From NCBI GenBank assembly GCA_964544635.1, contig CAZJCK010000008.1, forward strand, positions 1-61,565: a DNA stretch of 61,565 nucleotides, in the 5' to 3' direction. This document shows, piece by piece, positions 25,548 to 34,137 of this stretch. The notes under the pieces were generated by a model that was given only the letters and a program-made list of their open reading frames with translations, was not told where the DNA came from and did not search any database. This DNA is from CAZJCK01 sp964544635. Lineage in GTDB: Bacteria > Zixibacteria > MSB-5A5 > GN15 > FEB-12. The translations under genes were made by a program, and so were the position numbers. How positions within the stretch are numbered: the first letter of the stretch is position 1; each line of letters opens with the position of its first letter.

Positions 25548-26752
25548 CGAGCCAGTCCTTTCAGGGCGTCAATGGCCGCCTGCACCATGACGGTCGTTCC
25601 GATGGGCAGGGCATCTTCGTCGGCAATAAATTGCGGCGAATGCCACGACTTGTCGGCGCCGATCCCGGTGTTGCGAATACCGACGCGGAACATGGCACCG
25701 CGCGTTTTTTCAAGGTAGCAGGCGAAATCCTCACCGCCGAGCACCTGGTCGGTCGTTGCCACTTTATCCCGCCCCAGCACTTTTTCGGCCGCTGCTTCGA
25801 TGATGCGGTTGGCCTTGGCGTCATTGACGACGACCGGGTAGTCGGAGATGAATGAAATGTCCACTTTGGCGCCGCGGGCTTTGGCGACATTGGTAACGGT
25901 GCGTTTGATTGCTTTCGGCAGCTTCTTGCGGGCCTCCGCCGAGAGGGTTCGGGCGGTGCCGGTCAATTCAACCCGATCGCAGATGACGTTCCGGGCGGTG
26001 CCGCCCTCGATTTTACCGAAGGTAATGGCGACCGGGGCGATTGGATCCATCTCGCGCGATACTACTTTCTGGAGCGACTCGATGATCTCGGCGGCGGTGA
26101 CGATGGCGTCGACGGCGTTCTGCGGTCGGGCGGCATGGCCGCCGACACCGTGGACGACAATATCGAAATCCATCACAGAGCCCATCGTGGCGCCGTCGCG
26201 GGTCGAAATTCTGCCGGTCGGCAGGTGCGGGTCGACATGCAGGCCGAAGATCATCGACACCCCATCCAGGGCGCCCCGCTTGATGAATTCGCGGGCGCCG
26301 CCGGGCGGCATCTCTTCGGCCGGCTGGAACAAGAATCGGATGGTGCCGGCAAATTCCTTGCGGAGCCGGGAAAGCACGGAGGCGGTGCCCAGAATCGTGG
26401 CCATGTGCATGTCATGACCGCAGGCATGCATGCGACCGTCGTACTTCGACTTGAACGGCAGGTCGGTGTGCTCAAGGATTGGCAGGGCATCAATATCGGT
26501 TCTCACCGCCACCATCTGCTTTGAACTACCCGACGCTCCCACCAGGTCGGCGGCAAAGCCGGTCGGCATTTCTAAGGTGTTTACCTTCAGACCGATCTTC
26601 TTCGCCCGCTCCTGGAGGTACTTTGTCGTCTCGTACTCTTCGTCGGACAGTTCCGGATGCTGATGGAGATGCCGGCGCCAGGCGATTTGGTCGGCGTGCA
26701 GGCTCCGGGCATGGTCGAGTATCTGTCGGGAAAGTGCACTGTCGTCAGTCAT
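25544..26752 (-). CDS. M20-family amidohydrolase (peptidase/N-acyl amino acid hydrolase)
   Basis: A 402-residue metal-dependent hydrolase of the IAA-amino acid/hippurate hydrolase group. The family pattern is clear: WRRHLHQHPELSDEEYET at the start, VRTDIDALPI, then MHACGHDMHMATILG with the metal-binding CGHD, RFLFQPAEEMPPGGA with the catalytic and metal Glu residues, a dimerisation domain with VHGVGGHAARPQNAVD, and a late LGGEDFACYL. The ATG at 26752 gives the normal length and overlaps the stop of the endonuclease V gene by 8 bp. The natural substrate is not identifiable. Confidence 0.93.
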   Translation of the reverse strand: MTDDSALSRQILDHARSLHADQIAWRRHLHQHPELSDEEYETTKYLQERAKKIGLKVNTLEMPTGFAADLVGASGSSKQMVAVRTDIDALPILEHTDLPFKSKYDGRMHACGHDMHMATILGTASVLSRLRKEFAGTIRFLFQPAEEMPPGGAREFIKRGALDGVSMIFGLHVDPHLPTGRISTRDGATMGSVMDFDIVVHGVGGHAARPQNAVDAIVTAAEIIESLQKVVSREMDPIAPVAITFGKIEGGTARNVICDRVELTGTARTLSAEARKKLPKAIKRTVTNVAKARGAKVDISFISDYPVVVNDAKANRIIEAAAEKVLGRDKVATTDQVLGGEDFACYLEKTRGAMFRVGIRNTGIGADKSWHSPQFIADEDALPIGTTVMVQAAIDALKGLAR

Positions 26753-27500
26753 TAATGTGCTCCGCGTTTGCCTTTTGTTGCGGGCGTCGCCGATGTCCCT
26801 GATTGGAATTCCGACCCTTCTCGACTCGCCGTTTGTACTTATTGACAAACAAGTGAGCAAGGCGTAAGGGTTCCGGCTGACGGTACCCGCGCAAACAGCG
26901 GACGACCACATCCTGGCTTTGTTCAAGGGAATAAAGGAAGCCGGGGGAGATGAAGATCGGTTTTACATTATCTTTCGAGCGATAGGCGATGCCAACCTGG
27001 CGTTCTCGCACAAAAATCGGTTGTGAGCTGCCTTTGGGGTCGCCCACCGGACGGTAATTCCCGGCCAGAATCCGCCGGGCACAGCCGATCGACGGCATAT
27101 CAAAGGCCAGGCCGATTAATGAGGCGATGCCGCACTGCCGTGGATGGGCCAGCCCATGACCGTGTACCAGCAGCACATCCGCCTCGGTTTCCAGTTTCTG
27201 CAGCGCCCGGAGCATGACCGGGCCCTCGCGGAAATAAGCCAGTCCCGGCACATACGGAAATTCGACCGGCAGTTGATAGTAGGCGCGCTCGATCGGTTCC
27301 AGTTCGGGAAAACTGACCACCACGGCAGCGGCGTAGATAGTGTCACCACCCGCGCCGTAGGCCGTCTCTACCGCCGCAATGCGCTGCGGCTCGGGAATTT
27401 CCCGATTGCCGCCCTGGCTTAGTTGCGCGAACAGATCCTTCTGGATGTCAAACGCCTCGGCTTTGTCCACCGGCCAATTGTGGTTTATCTGGTATTGCAC
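26745..27500 (-). CDS. nfi: Endonuclease V homologue with substituted active-site aspartates
   Basis: A 251-residue member of the endonuclease V family, which nicks DNA or RNA near inosine. The fold is plain: YVPGLAYFREGPVM holds the catalytic Glu (Glu92) and EPLRLAHLFVNKYKRRV the His (His216). Two catalytic aspartates of the family are changed: the early VDxSY-type Asp is Glu45 (AAVETAYGAGG), and the Asp in VDGHGxAHPR is His113 (LLVHGHGLAHPR). The codons are GAG and CAC. The C-terminus has a basic extension. The protein may be inactive as a nuclease or use a changed chemistry; it could bind deaminated nucleic acid. Confidence 0.88.
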   Translation of the reverse strand: MQYQINHNWPVDKAEAFDIQKDLFAQLSQGGNREIPEPQRIAAVETAYGAGGDTIYAAAVVVSFPELEPIERAYYQLPVEFPYVPGLAYFREGPVMLRALQKLETEADVLLVHGHGLAHPRQCGIASLIGLAFDMPSIGCARRILAGNYRPVGDPKGSSQPIFVRERQVGIAYRSKDNVKPIFISPGFLYSLEQSQDVVVRCLRGYRQPEPLRLAHLFVNKYKRRVEKGRNSNQGHRRRPQQKANAEHIND

Positions 27501-27643
27501 TGGTTCAGCGTTTCTGTGTTGGGTCGTATATGTTCGTTTCAGACACGATCAGCAGTTGTATCGTCGTACGTTAGCCCACCCGGTAAGCCGACCTTCTACC
27601 GTTAATTACGAATGAGCGGGCCGATTTGTCAAGCCGATGCACA

Positions 27644-28522
27644 TCACCGATTGTCAACCAAACGAAAGCGAAAAAAGCCTCGATTTTCATGCACCGGCAC
27701 TTCCCTGGGGATTTCATCGACAGTCAGCCATGGGTCATTCCGATCGTGTGTGAAGTAGGGGATGTGCGGTTCGCACGGTTCGGCGCAGCCGGTGGCCACG
27801 GCGAAGAGACGGTCGCCGTTGTCGCGCACCAGCATGTACATGATGATCAGGACAACCGCATCCTGCGACTCATTATCCCACGACAGGTACAGATCCCCCG
27901 GCTTTACCTCACTTTCCGGGATGGCGACACAGTTGTCGGCCAGCGATGCACAATTGGTCATTTCCATCGACCGCTTGAGCATGCTGATATACTCGCCGTG
28001 GGTCGCGGTACGCTCTTCGGATTTCTTAAAGATGACTTCGCCAAGGGCATTGAAGGCGTACTGACCGTTGAGCCACTTCTCAAACGTAATGCGTTCACCG
28101 GCTCTGGGGATGATGAGCATGTCATTGGTGCGACCGCGCTGCAGGAAGTATTCGCCGAGCAGGCGCAAGGGTATGGCGGCCGGATTCAAATGTCTGCCTC
28201 GATCGGGGAAGTACAGCACGCGGGATATCTCATTCGGTTCGGCGACACGTTTCGACTTCCAGTCGGCCACCGGTTTGAAGCGGTGCCACAGGGGAAAGTG
28301 CGATATCCAGAACGACCAGTCGGACAGCGTGGCGGAGTCGGGTCGAGCGTAGCCGTCGGGGATGGCAAGCTCCGACTCCAGGGTGTACAGGGTATCGGGC
28401 GGCACCGACGGATAGTTGTCGAGGTACCATTGATGCCGATCCCAGAAGTCGGAGTCGGTCTGTGCATTCGCGCAGGTGGAAATCAGAAGCAATGTTGCCA
28501 GCGCTGCAGCGGCAAGTTTCAT
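27644..28522 (-). CDS. Secreted DUF4846-like protein
   Basis: A 292-residue protein with a signal peptide (MKLAAAALATLLLISTCANA, cleavage near residue 21). The arrangement SFWISHFPLW, then LRLLGEYFLQRG, ITFEKWLNGQYAF, EYISMLKRSMEMTNCASLA and KPGDLYLSWDN, resembles the conserved blocks of DUF4846, a periplasmic family of unknown function. The family assignment is moderate. The start overlaps the stop of the CMD-family gene (ATGA), so the two are co-translated. Confidence 0.7.
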   Translation of the reverse strand: MKLAAAALATLLLISTCANAQTDSDFWDRHQWYLDNYPSVPPDTLYTLESELAIPDGYARPDSATLSDWSFWISHFPLWHRFKPVADWKSKRVAEPNEISRVLYFPDRGRHLNPAAIPLRLLGEYFLQRGRTNDMLIIPRAGERITFEKWLNGQYAFNALGEVIFKKSEERTATHGEYISMLKRSMEMTNCASLADNCVAIPESEVKPGDLYLSWDNESQDAVVLIIMYMLVRDNGDRLFAVATGCAEPCEPHIPYFTHDRNDPWLTVDEIPREVPVHENRGFFRFRLVDNR

Positions 28523-28860
28523 GCAGTCATCTCCTCCCAGAGCCGGTAGGCTCGGCGGACATGGGGAATGGTGATCGAGCCGCCCACAACCAGACCAATC
28601 GACATCACCTCGTCAAACTCCTCACCGCTCACCCGGTTTTCTTTGGCCCGGATGACATGGTAAGAAATACAGTCATCGCAGCGCAGCACCAGCGAGGCCA
28701 CCAGGCCCAGCAGCTCCTTGGTCTTGCCGTCGAGGGCGCCGTCGCGATAGACTGCCGAATCGAGACCGAAGAAGCGCTTGATATCGAGATTGTCGCGCTT
28801 GAGAATGATCTCGTTGAGGGCCTCGCGCTCTTTTCTGAACTGTTCTACTCGGTCGGTCAT
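28519..28860 (-). CDS. Carboxymuconolactone decarboxylase / AhpD-like protein
   Basis: A 113-residue all-helical protein of the CMD family. KTKELLGLVASLVLRCDDCI carries the CxxC pair, followed by SYHVIRAKENRVSGEEFDEV, including the His of the redox site. This CxxC-H pattern is typical of AhpD-like alkylhydroperoxidase-type members, which act in thiol redox chemistry. The ATG at 28860 is preceded by GGAG at 7 nt and gives normal length; an upstream in-frame start would add 18 unrelated residues. The physiological partner is not evident. Confidence 0.88.
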   Translation of the reverse strand: MTDRVEQFRKEREALNEIILKRDNLDIKRFFGLDSAVYRDGALDGKTKELLGLVASLVLRCDDCISYHVIRAKENRVSGEEFDEVMSIGLVVGGSITIPHVRRAYRLWEEMTA

Positions 28861-28937
28861 GATTTTCTCCAATCTTTTGTGACCGAAAGTAGGCGGTCGA
28901 CCGCGTCGGGGCAAACTTAAATGTTGATACGGCGCTT

Positions 28938-29507
28938 TCAGAATCGTCGCGGAAAGCGCATGTAAGCGGGGAGATCGGTTTCGTGGACATGCTGCGGGTA
29001 ACCGTAGCCGTACGGATCGGCCAGCGGTTTCACAACCCGCGTCACGCCGGCTACCTTCCAGCCGTTATCGTGACGGAACAGCACGTAGGTGGTGGCCTGT
29101 GCCCTGACATCACGCGACAGCGCCAGGGTATCGGTGATGAATGACAGGCGAATGTAGCCCCGGGCGGTTTGAACGTCGCGCAGGCGGTCGGCCGAGAGAA
29201 TCGGCCAGTCCCAGACCGCCCGGCGCAGGTATTCCGGCCTCGAAACCCGGAGCTTGCGGGCGTGCTTGTCGAGGCGGCCAAGGTAGGTGGCGTCGATCGA
29301 CGGCAGGGCCCGGTCGACATCGCCGGCCCGGATATCGTTGCGGGCAGTGTGGTAGCGCTTGACAAGATCATCAATGACCGGCGAGTGCCAGCCAAGCGGC
29401 TCGCCCTCCGGATGAACCGAGCAACCCGACAGTACAAGGGTTGCCAGGGAGCACTTGAATGCCCGCCAGACCAGCCGCCTGATCGGTATTTGGACAGAAC
29501 CCGACAT
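28938..29507 (-). CDS. Putative lipoprotein of unknown function
   Basis: A 189-residue protein with a hydrophobic N-terminal segment ending in the lipobox LVLSGC (Cys at about residue 29), so it should be lipidated and anchored to the outer or inner membrane facing the periplasm. The mature part (KRYHTARNDIRAGDVDRALP, then a beta-rich segment with TTYVLFRHDNGWKVAGVTRV) resembles nuclear-transport-factor-2/SnoaL-like folds only loosely. I do not recognise a family. It is separated from the CMD-family gene by 77 bp. Confidence 0.75.
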   Translation of the reverse strand: MSGSVQIPIRRLVWRAFKCSLATLVLSGCSVHPEGEPLGWHSPVIDDLVKRYHTARNDIRAGDVDRALPSIDATYLGRLDKHARKLRVSRPEYLRRAVWDWPILSADRLRDVQTARGYIRLSFITDTLALSRDVRAQATTYVLFRHDNGWKVAGVTRVVKPLADPYGYGYPQHVHETDLPAYMRFPRRF

Positions 29508-29730
29508 ACTACATGTATCGGCAGATCGGTGGTCCAGGCTTTATGGGGTTTGCTAAGAGGCTGGTAGACAGGCGGTTGGTCGACTGTATGTGTTGCTCGT
29601 TCCGGTTGCTACGCCGAAACGGCTTGACGCAACACGCACCGTCATGTAGATTATAACCGGCATCAAAAAATATTCATTGGAAGTTTATAGCTATCTGCTT
29701 CGGCAGTACGCCGAAGGGGGAGGGCGATTT

Positions 29731-30540
29731 ATGCGAACGTCACTATCTATCGGGCTGGTGGTCTCAGTGCTGCTGTCGATTGCTGTCGGCGTACAGGCAC
29801 AGGAGACCTACGGCCACTTTTGGGTGAGCCAAACTGACGGTATTCATCCGGATGGTATCGGGCTTTATTGCGGCGATACGGTCATGTTTGAGATTTCGCT
29901 GGAGAACAACGACGATTTTCCAATGGCCGGTTTCGAGTTTCCGCTGCACCTCACACCGCAAGGGAGCGGCACTGTCAGCTACTCTCAGGTTGACTGGGTA
30001 GACCTGCCACAGATTTCATCATGGTTCGGGCTTTTTCAAGCAATCGATGTTTGCACTTCAGGGCCGGCCGATTCCTTCAGTGTTTCGGCGCAACGGATGA
30101 TCGGTGGTATGCCGGCAGGGGCCTCTACCGGGCTTGTTCGGTACTATGTAATTGTGGATTGCGATGCAGTTGGCCAGACGGTCTGTTTCGATACGACCCA
30201 TCATCGGTGTGGATGTAATCAGTGCCCGCTCCATGTCGTTCGAGGTACCTCGCCAGCTGAAGGCGCGCTACCTTCGTGGGAAGGTGGTGGCTGTTACGAA
30301 GTACGGCCGTGCTGCTACCAGAAACGCGGGGATGTCAACCAGGACGGCGCCATAGCGGACAATGTTGACCTTGCCTTCCTGGTGGACTATCTGTTCAATG
30401 ACGGCTATGCGCCCGAATGCGATGAAGCGGCCGATTGGAACAACGATGGCGTGGCGGGTGACGGCCTCGATCTGGCCGCCCATGTCGATTATCACTGGAG
30501 TGGCACCGGCCCGCCGACACCTCCCGACTGCGGGGATTAA
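29731..30540 (+). CDS. Secreted protein with cohesin-like and dockerin-like regions
   Basis: A 269-residue exported protein. The ATG at 29731 follows GGGGGAGGG and begins a signal peptide ending VQAQ. Residues about 40-165 form a beta-rich region (YCGDTVMFEISLENNDDFPM) like the cohesin/Ig fold of FCB cell-surface proteins. The C-terminus holds two EF-hand-like dockerin repeats, GDVNQDGAIADNVDLAFLVD and ADWNNDGVAGDGLDLAAHVD, which should bind calcium. A Cys-rich stretch (HHRCGCNQC) lies between. There is no catalytic domain, so it may be a surface or matrix component. Confidence 0.82.
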   Translation: MRTSLSIGLVVSVLLSIAVGVQAQETYGHFWVSQTDGIHPDGIGLYCGDTVMFEISLENNDDFPMAGFEFPLHLTPQGSGTVSYSQVDWVDLPQISSWFGLFQAIDVCTSGPADSFSVSAQRMIGGMPAGASTGLVRYYVIVDCDAVGQTVCFDTTHHRCGCNQCPLHVVRGTSPAEGALPSWEGGGCYEVRPCCYQKRGDVNQDGAIADNVDLAFLVDYLFNDGYAPECDEAADWNNDGVAGDGLDLAAHVDYHWSGTGPPTPPDCGD

Positions 30541-30570
30541 TCGCTCAATACAAGCTATCAATTAATGCAA

Positions 30571-30605
30571 AACGGCCGCTCGTCAGTTTGACGGGCGGCC
30601 GTTGG
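30571..30605. terminator. Long hairpin between convergent dockerin and clpX genes
   Basis: AACGGCCGCTCGTCA and TGACGGGCGGCCGTT pair over the loop GTT as a 15-bp stem with one wobble. On the minus strand it ends with a short run of four T. It lies between the stop codons of the plus-strand secreted protein and minus-strand clpX and probably ends both transcripts, better for the minus strand. Confidence 0.75.
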
Positions 30606-30627
30606 TATTTACGCGTGATGGTCGCGG

Positions 30628-31905
30628 TTACGACGCTTCTTTGGTCTCGGTGCGTGTGATGATGCGCGGAATCTTGCCCTCGGTGATGGTTTCTTCCGTC
30701 ACCACTACCTCGGCAGCGTCGGGTGTCGACGGAATCTGGTACATGACGTCGAGCATCGCCTTTTCGAAGATCGAGCGCAGCGCTCGGGCGCCGGTCTTGC
30801 GCTCCATGGCGACCTTGACCGCCGCCTGCAGCGCCCCTGGCTCGAAGCGCAGGCGGACACCGTCAAGTTCGAACAGTTTGTTGTACTGCTTGACGATGGC
30901 GTTGCGCGGTTCGGTGAGAATCGTCATCAGCGCCTTCTCATCGAGCGCCGAAAGCGGTGCCACCACCGGCAGACGTCCGACCAGCTCCGGAATCAGCCCG
31001 TAGTCCATCAGGTCGCCGGGCATGGCGTGGCGGAGGATATCGGGATTCTTGTAACTGACCGATCTTTTCTCGGCCTCGAAACCAACCGTCTTCTTGCCGA
31101 TCCGCTTGGCAATCAGCTTCTCCAAACCATCGAAAGCACCGCCGCAGATGAACAGGATGTTCGAGGTGTCGATCTGCACGAACGCCTGCTCCGGATGTTT
31201 ACGTCCACCCTTCGGCGGAATATTGGCGACCGTGCCTTCAAGAATCTTCAGTAATCCCTGCTGTACACCTTCACCGGAAACGTCGCGGGTAATCGACGGG
31301 TTGCCGTCCTTGCGAGAAATCTTGTCGATCTCGTCGATATAGATGATGCCGCGCTCAGTCTTCTGCGGGTTGAAGTCGGCCGCCTGGTAAAGACGGACGA
31401 GGATGTTTTCGACATCCTCACCGACATAACCGGCTTCGGTCAGCACGGTGGCATCGGCGATGGTGAACGGCACCTGCAGGTACTTGGCCAAAGACCGCGC
31501 GATGAGGGTCTTGCCGGTACCGGTAGGGCCGATCATGAGGATATTCGACTTTTCGAGTTCGACCTCTTCGTTCTGTTTACCCAGGCCGCCGATGCGCCGC
31601 TTGGCCCTCACGTTGATGCGTTTGTAATGATTGTAGACGGCTACGGCGACCGTTTTCTTGGCTTCTTCCTGTCCGATCACGTACTGGTCGAGGAAATCCT
31701 TGATTTCCGACGGAGTGGGCAGGCTCTGTATTTCCTGCGGCTGTTCTTCGTCAGGCACCGAGCGCAACAGGTCGTTGCACAGTTCGACGCAGTCGTTGCA
31801 GATGAACGACTCATAGCCGGAGAACAGGCGTTTTACCTGTCCCGCCGACTTGCCGCAGAAGGAACAGCGGTGGGGTCTGCGAATATTGGAATTGTCGTCA
31901 GCCAT
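30628..31905 (-). CDS. clpX: ATP-dependent Clp protease, ATP-binding subunit ClpX
   Basis: The hexameric AAA+ unfoldase that feeds substrates to ClpP in the cytosol. The N-terminal zinc-binding domain (RRPHRCSFCGKSAGQV, then FICNDCVELC) has four Cys. Walker A is LMIGPTGTGKTLIAR, Walker B IIYIDEIDKI, and the pore and substrate loop region includes AGYVGEDVENIL and SRKDGNPSITRDVSGEG. The IGF loop region for ClpP docking reads KRIGKKTVGF. It is the last gene of the tig-clpP-clpX group. 425 residues is normal length. Confidence 0.98.
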   Translation of the reverse strand: MADDNSNIRRPHRCSFCGKSAGQVKRLFSGYESFICNDCVELCNDLLRSVPDEEQPQEIQSLPTPSEIKDFLDQYVIGQEEAKKTVAVAVYNHYKRINVRAKRRIGGLGKQNEEVELEKSNILMIGPTGTGKTLIARSLAKYLQVPFTIADATVLTEAGYVGEDVENILVRLYQAADFNPQKTERGIIYIDEIDKISRKDGNPSITRDVSGEGVQQGLLKILEGTVANIPPKGGRKHPEQAFVQIDTSNILFICGGAFDGLEKLIAKRIGKKTVGFEAEKRSVSYKNPDILRHAMPGDLMDYGLIPELVGRLPVVAPLSALDEKALMTILTEPRNAIVKQYNKLFELDGVRLRFEPGALQAAVKVAMERKTGARALRSIFEKAMLDVMYQIPSTPDAAEVVVTEETITEGKIPRIITRTETKEAS

Positions 31906-31958
31906 AATAACCGTCGCTTTGCTTAAATCTCACTATCTTCCTATGAACCGATTGCGGG

Positions 31959-32579
31959 TTATTCTTCCACGACTTTGCGTTCGTCGCCATACACTTTGTC
32001 GATGATGCCGTAGTCGAGCGACTCTTCGGCCGACATGAAGAAGTTGCGATCGGTATCCTTTTCAATTCTCTCGAGTTTCTGCCCGGTGTGCTTCACCAGC
32101 AGATCGTTGAGTCGTTTCTTGGTCTTGGTGAATTCTTCGGTCATAATCACGATGTCGGAAACCTGGCCCTGGGTGCCGGCGAGCGGCTGGTGGATCATCA
32201 CCCGGCTGTTCGGCAGGGCGGCCCGTTTGCCGTTCTGGCCGGCCGCCAAAAGGAAGGCGCCCATCGAGGCGGCGATGCCCATGCAGGTGGTGGCGACGTC
32301 GGGTTTGATGAACTGCATCGTGTCATAAATCGCCATGCCGGAAGTCACCGAACCGCCGGGGCTGTTGATATACACAAAAATGTCCTTTTCCGGATCTTCC
32401 GCCTCGAGAAAGAGCATCTGGGCGATCACCAGGTTGGCGATGTTGTCGTCAATCGGCGAGCCGATAAAAATAATGCGATCCTTGAGAAGGCGGGAGAAAA
32501 TGTCGTAAGCGCGTTCGCCCCGACCGGTCTGCTCGACCACCATCGGAACCAGGAAGTTGTGTTCTAATTGTTGATCCAT
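31959..32579 (-). CDS. clpP: ATP-dependent Clp protease, proteolytic subunit ClpP
   Basis: The serine protease that forms the double heptameric ring used by ClpX. The nucleophile Ser lies in GIAASMGAFLLAAG, the His in NSRVMIHQPLAG, and the Asp in EKDTDRNFFMSAEESL; FVYINSPGGSVTSGMAIYDT forms the oxyanion strand. The ATG at 32579 was chosen over an in-frame GTG 12 bp upstream; neither has a strong ribosome site. It lies between tig and clpX on the same strand, 53 bp before clpX. Confidence 0.97.
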   Translation of the reverse strand: MDQQLEHNFLVPMVVEQTGRGERAYDIFSRLLKDRIIFIGSPIDDNIANLVIAQMLFLEAEDPEKDIFVYINSPGGSVTSGMAIYDTMQFIKPDVATTCMGIAASMGAFLLAAGQNGKRAALPNSRVMIHQPLAGTQGQVSDIVIMTEEFTKTKKRLNDLLVKHTGQKLERIEKDTDRNFFMSAEESLDYGIIDKVYGDERKVVEE

Positions 32580-32636
32580 GTTCACTTTCACTTCTATCTG
32601 ATCAGTTGTCCGTTCCTAATCACCGGTCATTACAGT

Positions 32637-33899
32637 CTAAGCATCTTTCGTTTCAACTTTGGCCTGCTCGGTCAGAAAATCAAGCACTTTGTCTTCCAGC
32701 AGCGACTCGCGCATCTGGGTGGCCTGGCCCGATTGTGCAAGCGCCTGGCGCGCCTGCTCTTCCGACATATTATAGTTGTCGGCAAATCGCTTGATCACTT
32801 TGTCGATATCGGACGGTCCGACCTCGATTTTCTCCTGCTCGGCCAGTTCGTGCATGATGATATTCCAGCGAATCCCCCGTTCACCGACACCTCGATACTG
32901 GGCGCGGATGTCGTCCTCTGTCGCCTCCGGGTTTTCCTGCTGAACATCTTTGACCACCCGTGACAGGTAATCCTGCAGCATAGCCTCGGGAACCGGGATC
33001 GAGTTTTGATCGATCATCTGGGTGATCAGATCGTTCTTAGCGCCGCGATCCTGCTCCTGCTTCTTCTGGTTCTCGATGTCGGCACGAATCTTCTGGCGCA
33101 GCTCCAGCATGGTTTCGGCCATGCCGGTCTGTTTCGCGAGGACGTCGTTCAATTCCGGTACGATGCGCTCGACTACTTCTTTCACGGCCACCTTGTAGGT
33201 AATCTCGGAGCCGGCAAACGTCTGGTCCGGGTAATCGTCGTCGTACTTCACCGTGATCTCGGTCTCGTCTCCGGCCTGCTTGCCGGGCAGGTTTTCCTTG
33301 AATGCGGGCAGCGTGACGGGGTTGCTCAGATCGATGCGGGAGCCGGGGAATTCACTTTCGGCGATGGCATTCTTTGAGTCGGCGACCTTGGTCAGGTCGG
33401 CCACGACGACATCCTTTTCGCCGGCCGGACGGGTGACTGTCCGTTCCTCGGCGAACCGCTGCTTCAGATGGTCGGTGTACTGGTTCACCTCGTCGTCGGT
33501 CACCTCGATCGGCTCGCGGCTGATCTTCAGGTCGGTGTACTCGATCTTGCCAATTTCCGGGAAGACCTCGACGGTGGCGGTAAAGTTCATGTCACCGTCG
33601 TCGTTGAAATTGAACTCGGTGATGGTGGGGTAGGAGGCGACTTTGAGATCGTGTTCCCGGACCGCTTCGGTGTAGGATTCCTTGATCAGTTCTTCGGCGA
33701 CGTCGGAACGCACCTTCTCGCCGTACGCTTTGCGGACAACGTCAAGCGGCGCCTTGCCTTTGCGAAATCCTTTGAGTTCGACATTCTTGCGGATGTCGGC
33801 GAATGCCGCCTCCATCCTGGCGTTGACTTTGTCCGCCTCGACGGCCACCGATACCTCGCGTTGCAGCCCGTCACCCTGTTTTATTTCCGCTTTCACCAA
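32637..33899 (-). CDS. tig: Trigger factor (ribosome-associated chaperone and prolyl isomerase)
   Basis: A 420-residue chaperone that binds nascent chains at the ribosome exit. The N-terminal ribosome-binding signature GFRKGKAPLDVVRKAYGEKV is intact. The middle PPIase domain is present (about residues 155-240) but divergent. The C-terminal arms are long and charged. Translation starts at TTG (33899) or GTG (33896); GGAGG lies 7 or 10 nt upstream respectively. The classic tig-clpP-clpX order is kept, which supports all three names. Confidence 0.96.
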   Translation of the reverse strand: MVKAEIKQGDGLQREVSVAVEADKVNARMEAAFADIRKNVELKGFRKGKAPLDVVRKAYGEKVRSDVAEELIKESYTEAVREHDLKVASYPTITEFNFNDDGDMNFTATVEVFPEIGKIEYTDLKISREPIEVTDDEVNQYTDHLKQRFAEERTVTRPAGEKDVVVADLTKVADSKNAIAESEFPGSRIDLSNPVTLPAFKENLPGKQAGDETEITVKYDDDYPDQTFAGSEITYKVAVKEVVERIVPELNDVLAKQTGMAETMLELRQKIRADIENQKKQEQDRGAKNDLITQMIDQNSIPVPEAMLQDYLSRVVKDVQQENPEATEDDIRAQYRGVGERGIRWNIIMHELAEQEKIEVGPSDIDKVIKRFADNYNMSEEQARQALAQSGQATQMRESLLEDKVLDFLTEQAKVETKDA

Positions 33900-33993
33900 T
33901 CTTATTCCTCCATATCCGATCTGGTGCTGTCTGTAACCGGTTACCGGCCGTAATTGTTCGTGACAAGCACCGCTGTTTGTCGTTGTGCACCAA

Positions 33994-34074
33994 TGCGAAA
34001 GGGGGGACTCGAACCCCCACTCCAGAGGAACTGGATCCTAAATCCAGCGCGTCTACCAGTTCCGCCACTTTCGC
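33994..34074 (-). tRNA. tRNA-Leu (anticodon UAG)
   Basis: Read on the minus strand, the sequence starts GCGAAAGTGGCGGAACTGG and ends in the matching acceptor arm CTTTCGC plus discriminator A. The anticodon stem CTGGA/TCCAG encloses TTTAGGA with anticodon TAG (reads CUA and related Leu codons). A variable arm of class II length and the T arm GGGGG-TTCGAGT-CCCCC are present. CCA is not encoded (TTG follows), so it is added after transcription. It lies upstream of tig on the same strand. Confidence 0.97.
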
Positions 34075-34137
34075 ATCGACGGTAATCTAACAAGTTAAGG
34101 CTCTTTAGGTTCGATGGCAAGGCAGATCGGCCCGGAA

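Noticed and set aside
33871..34068. A short frame that reads through tRNA-Leu
   Set aside because: It is the translated image of the tRNA gene (AELVDALDLG pattern), a well-known annotation artefact.
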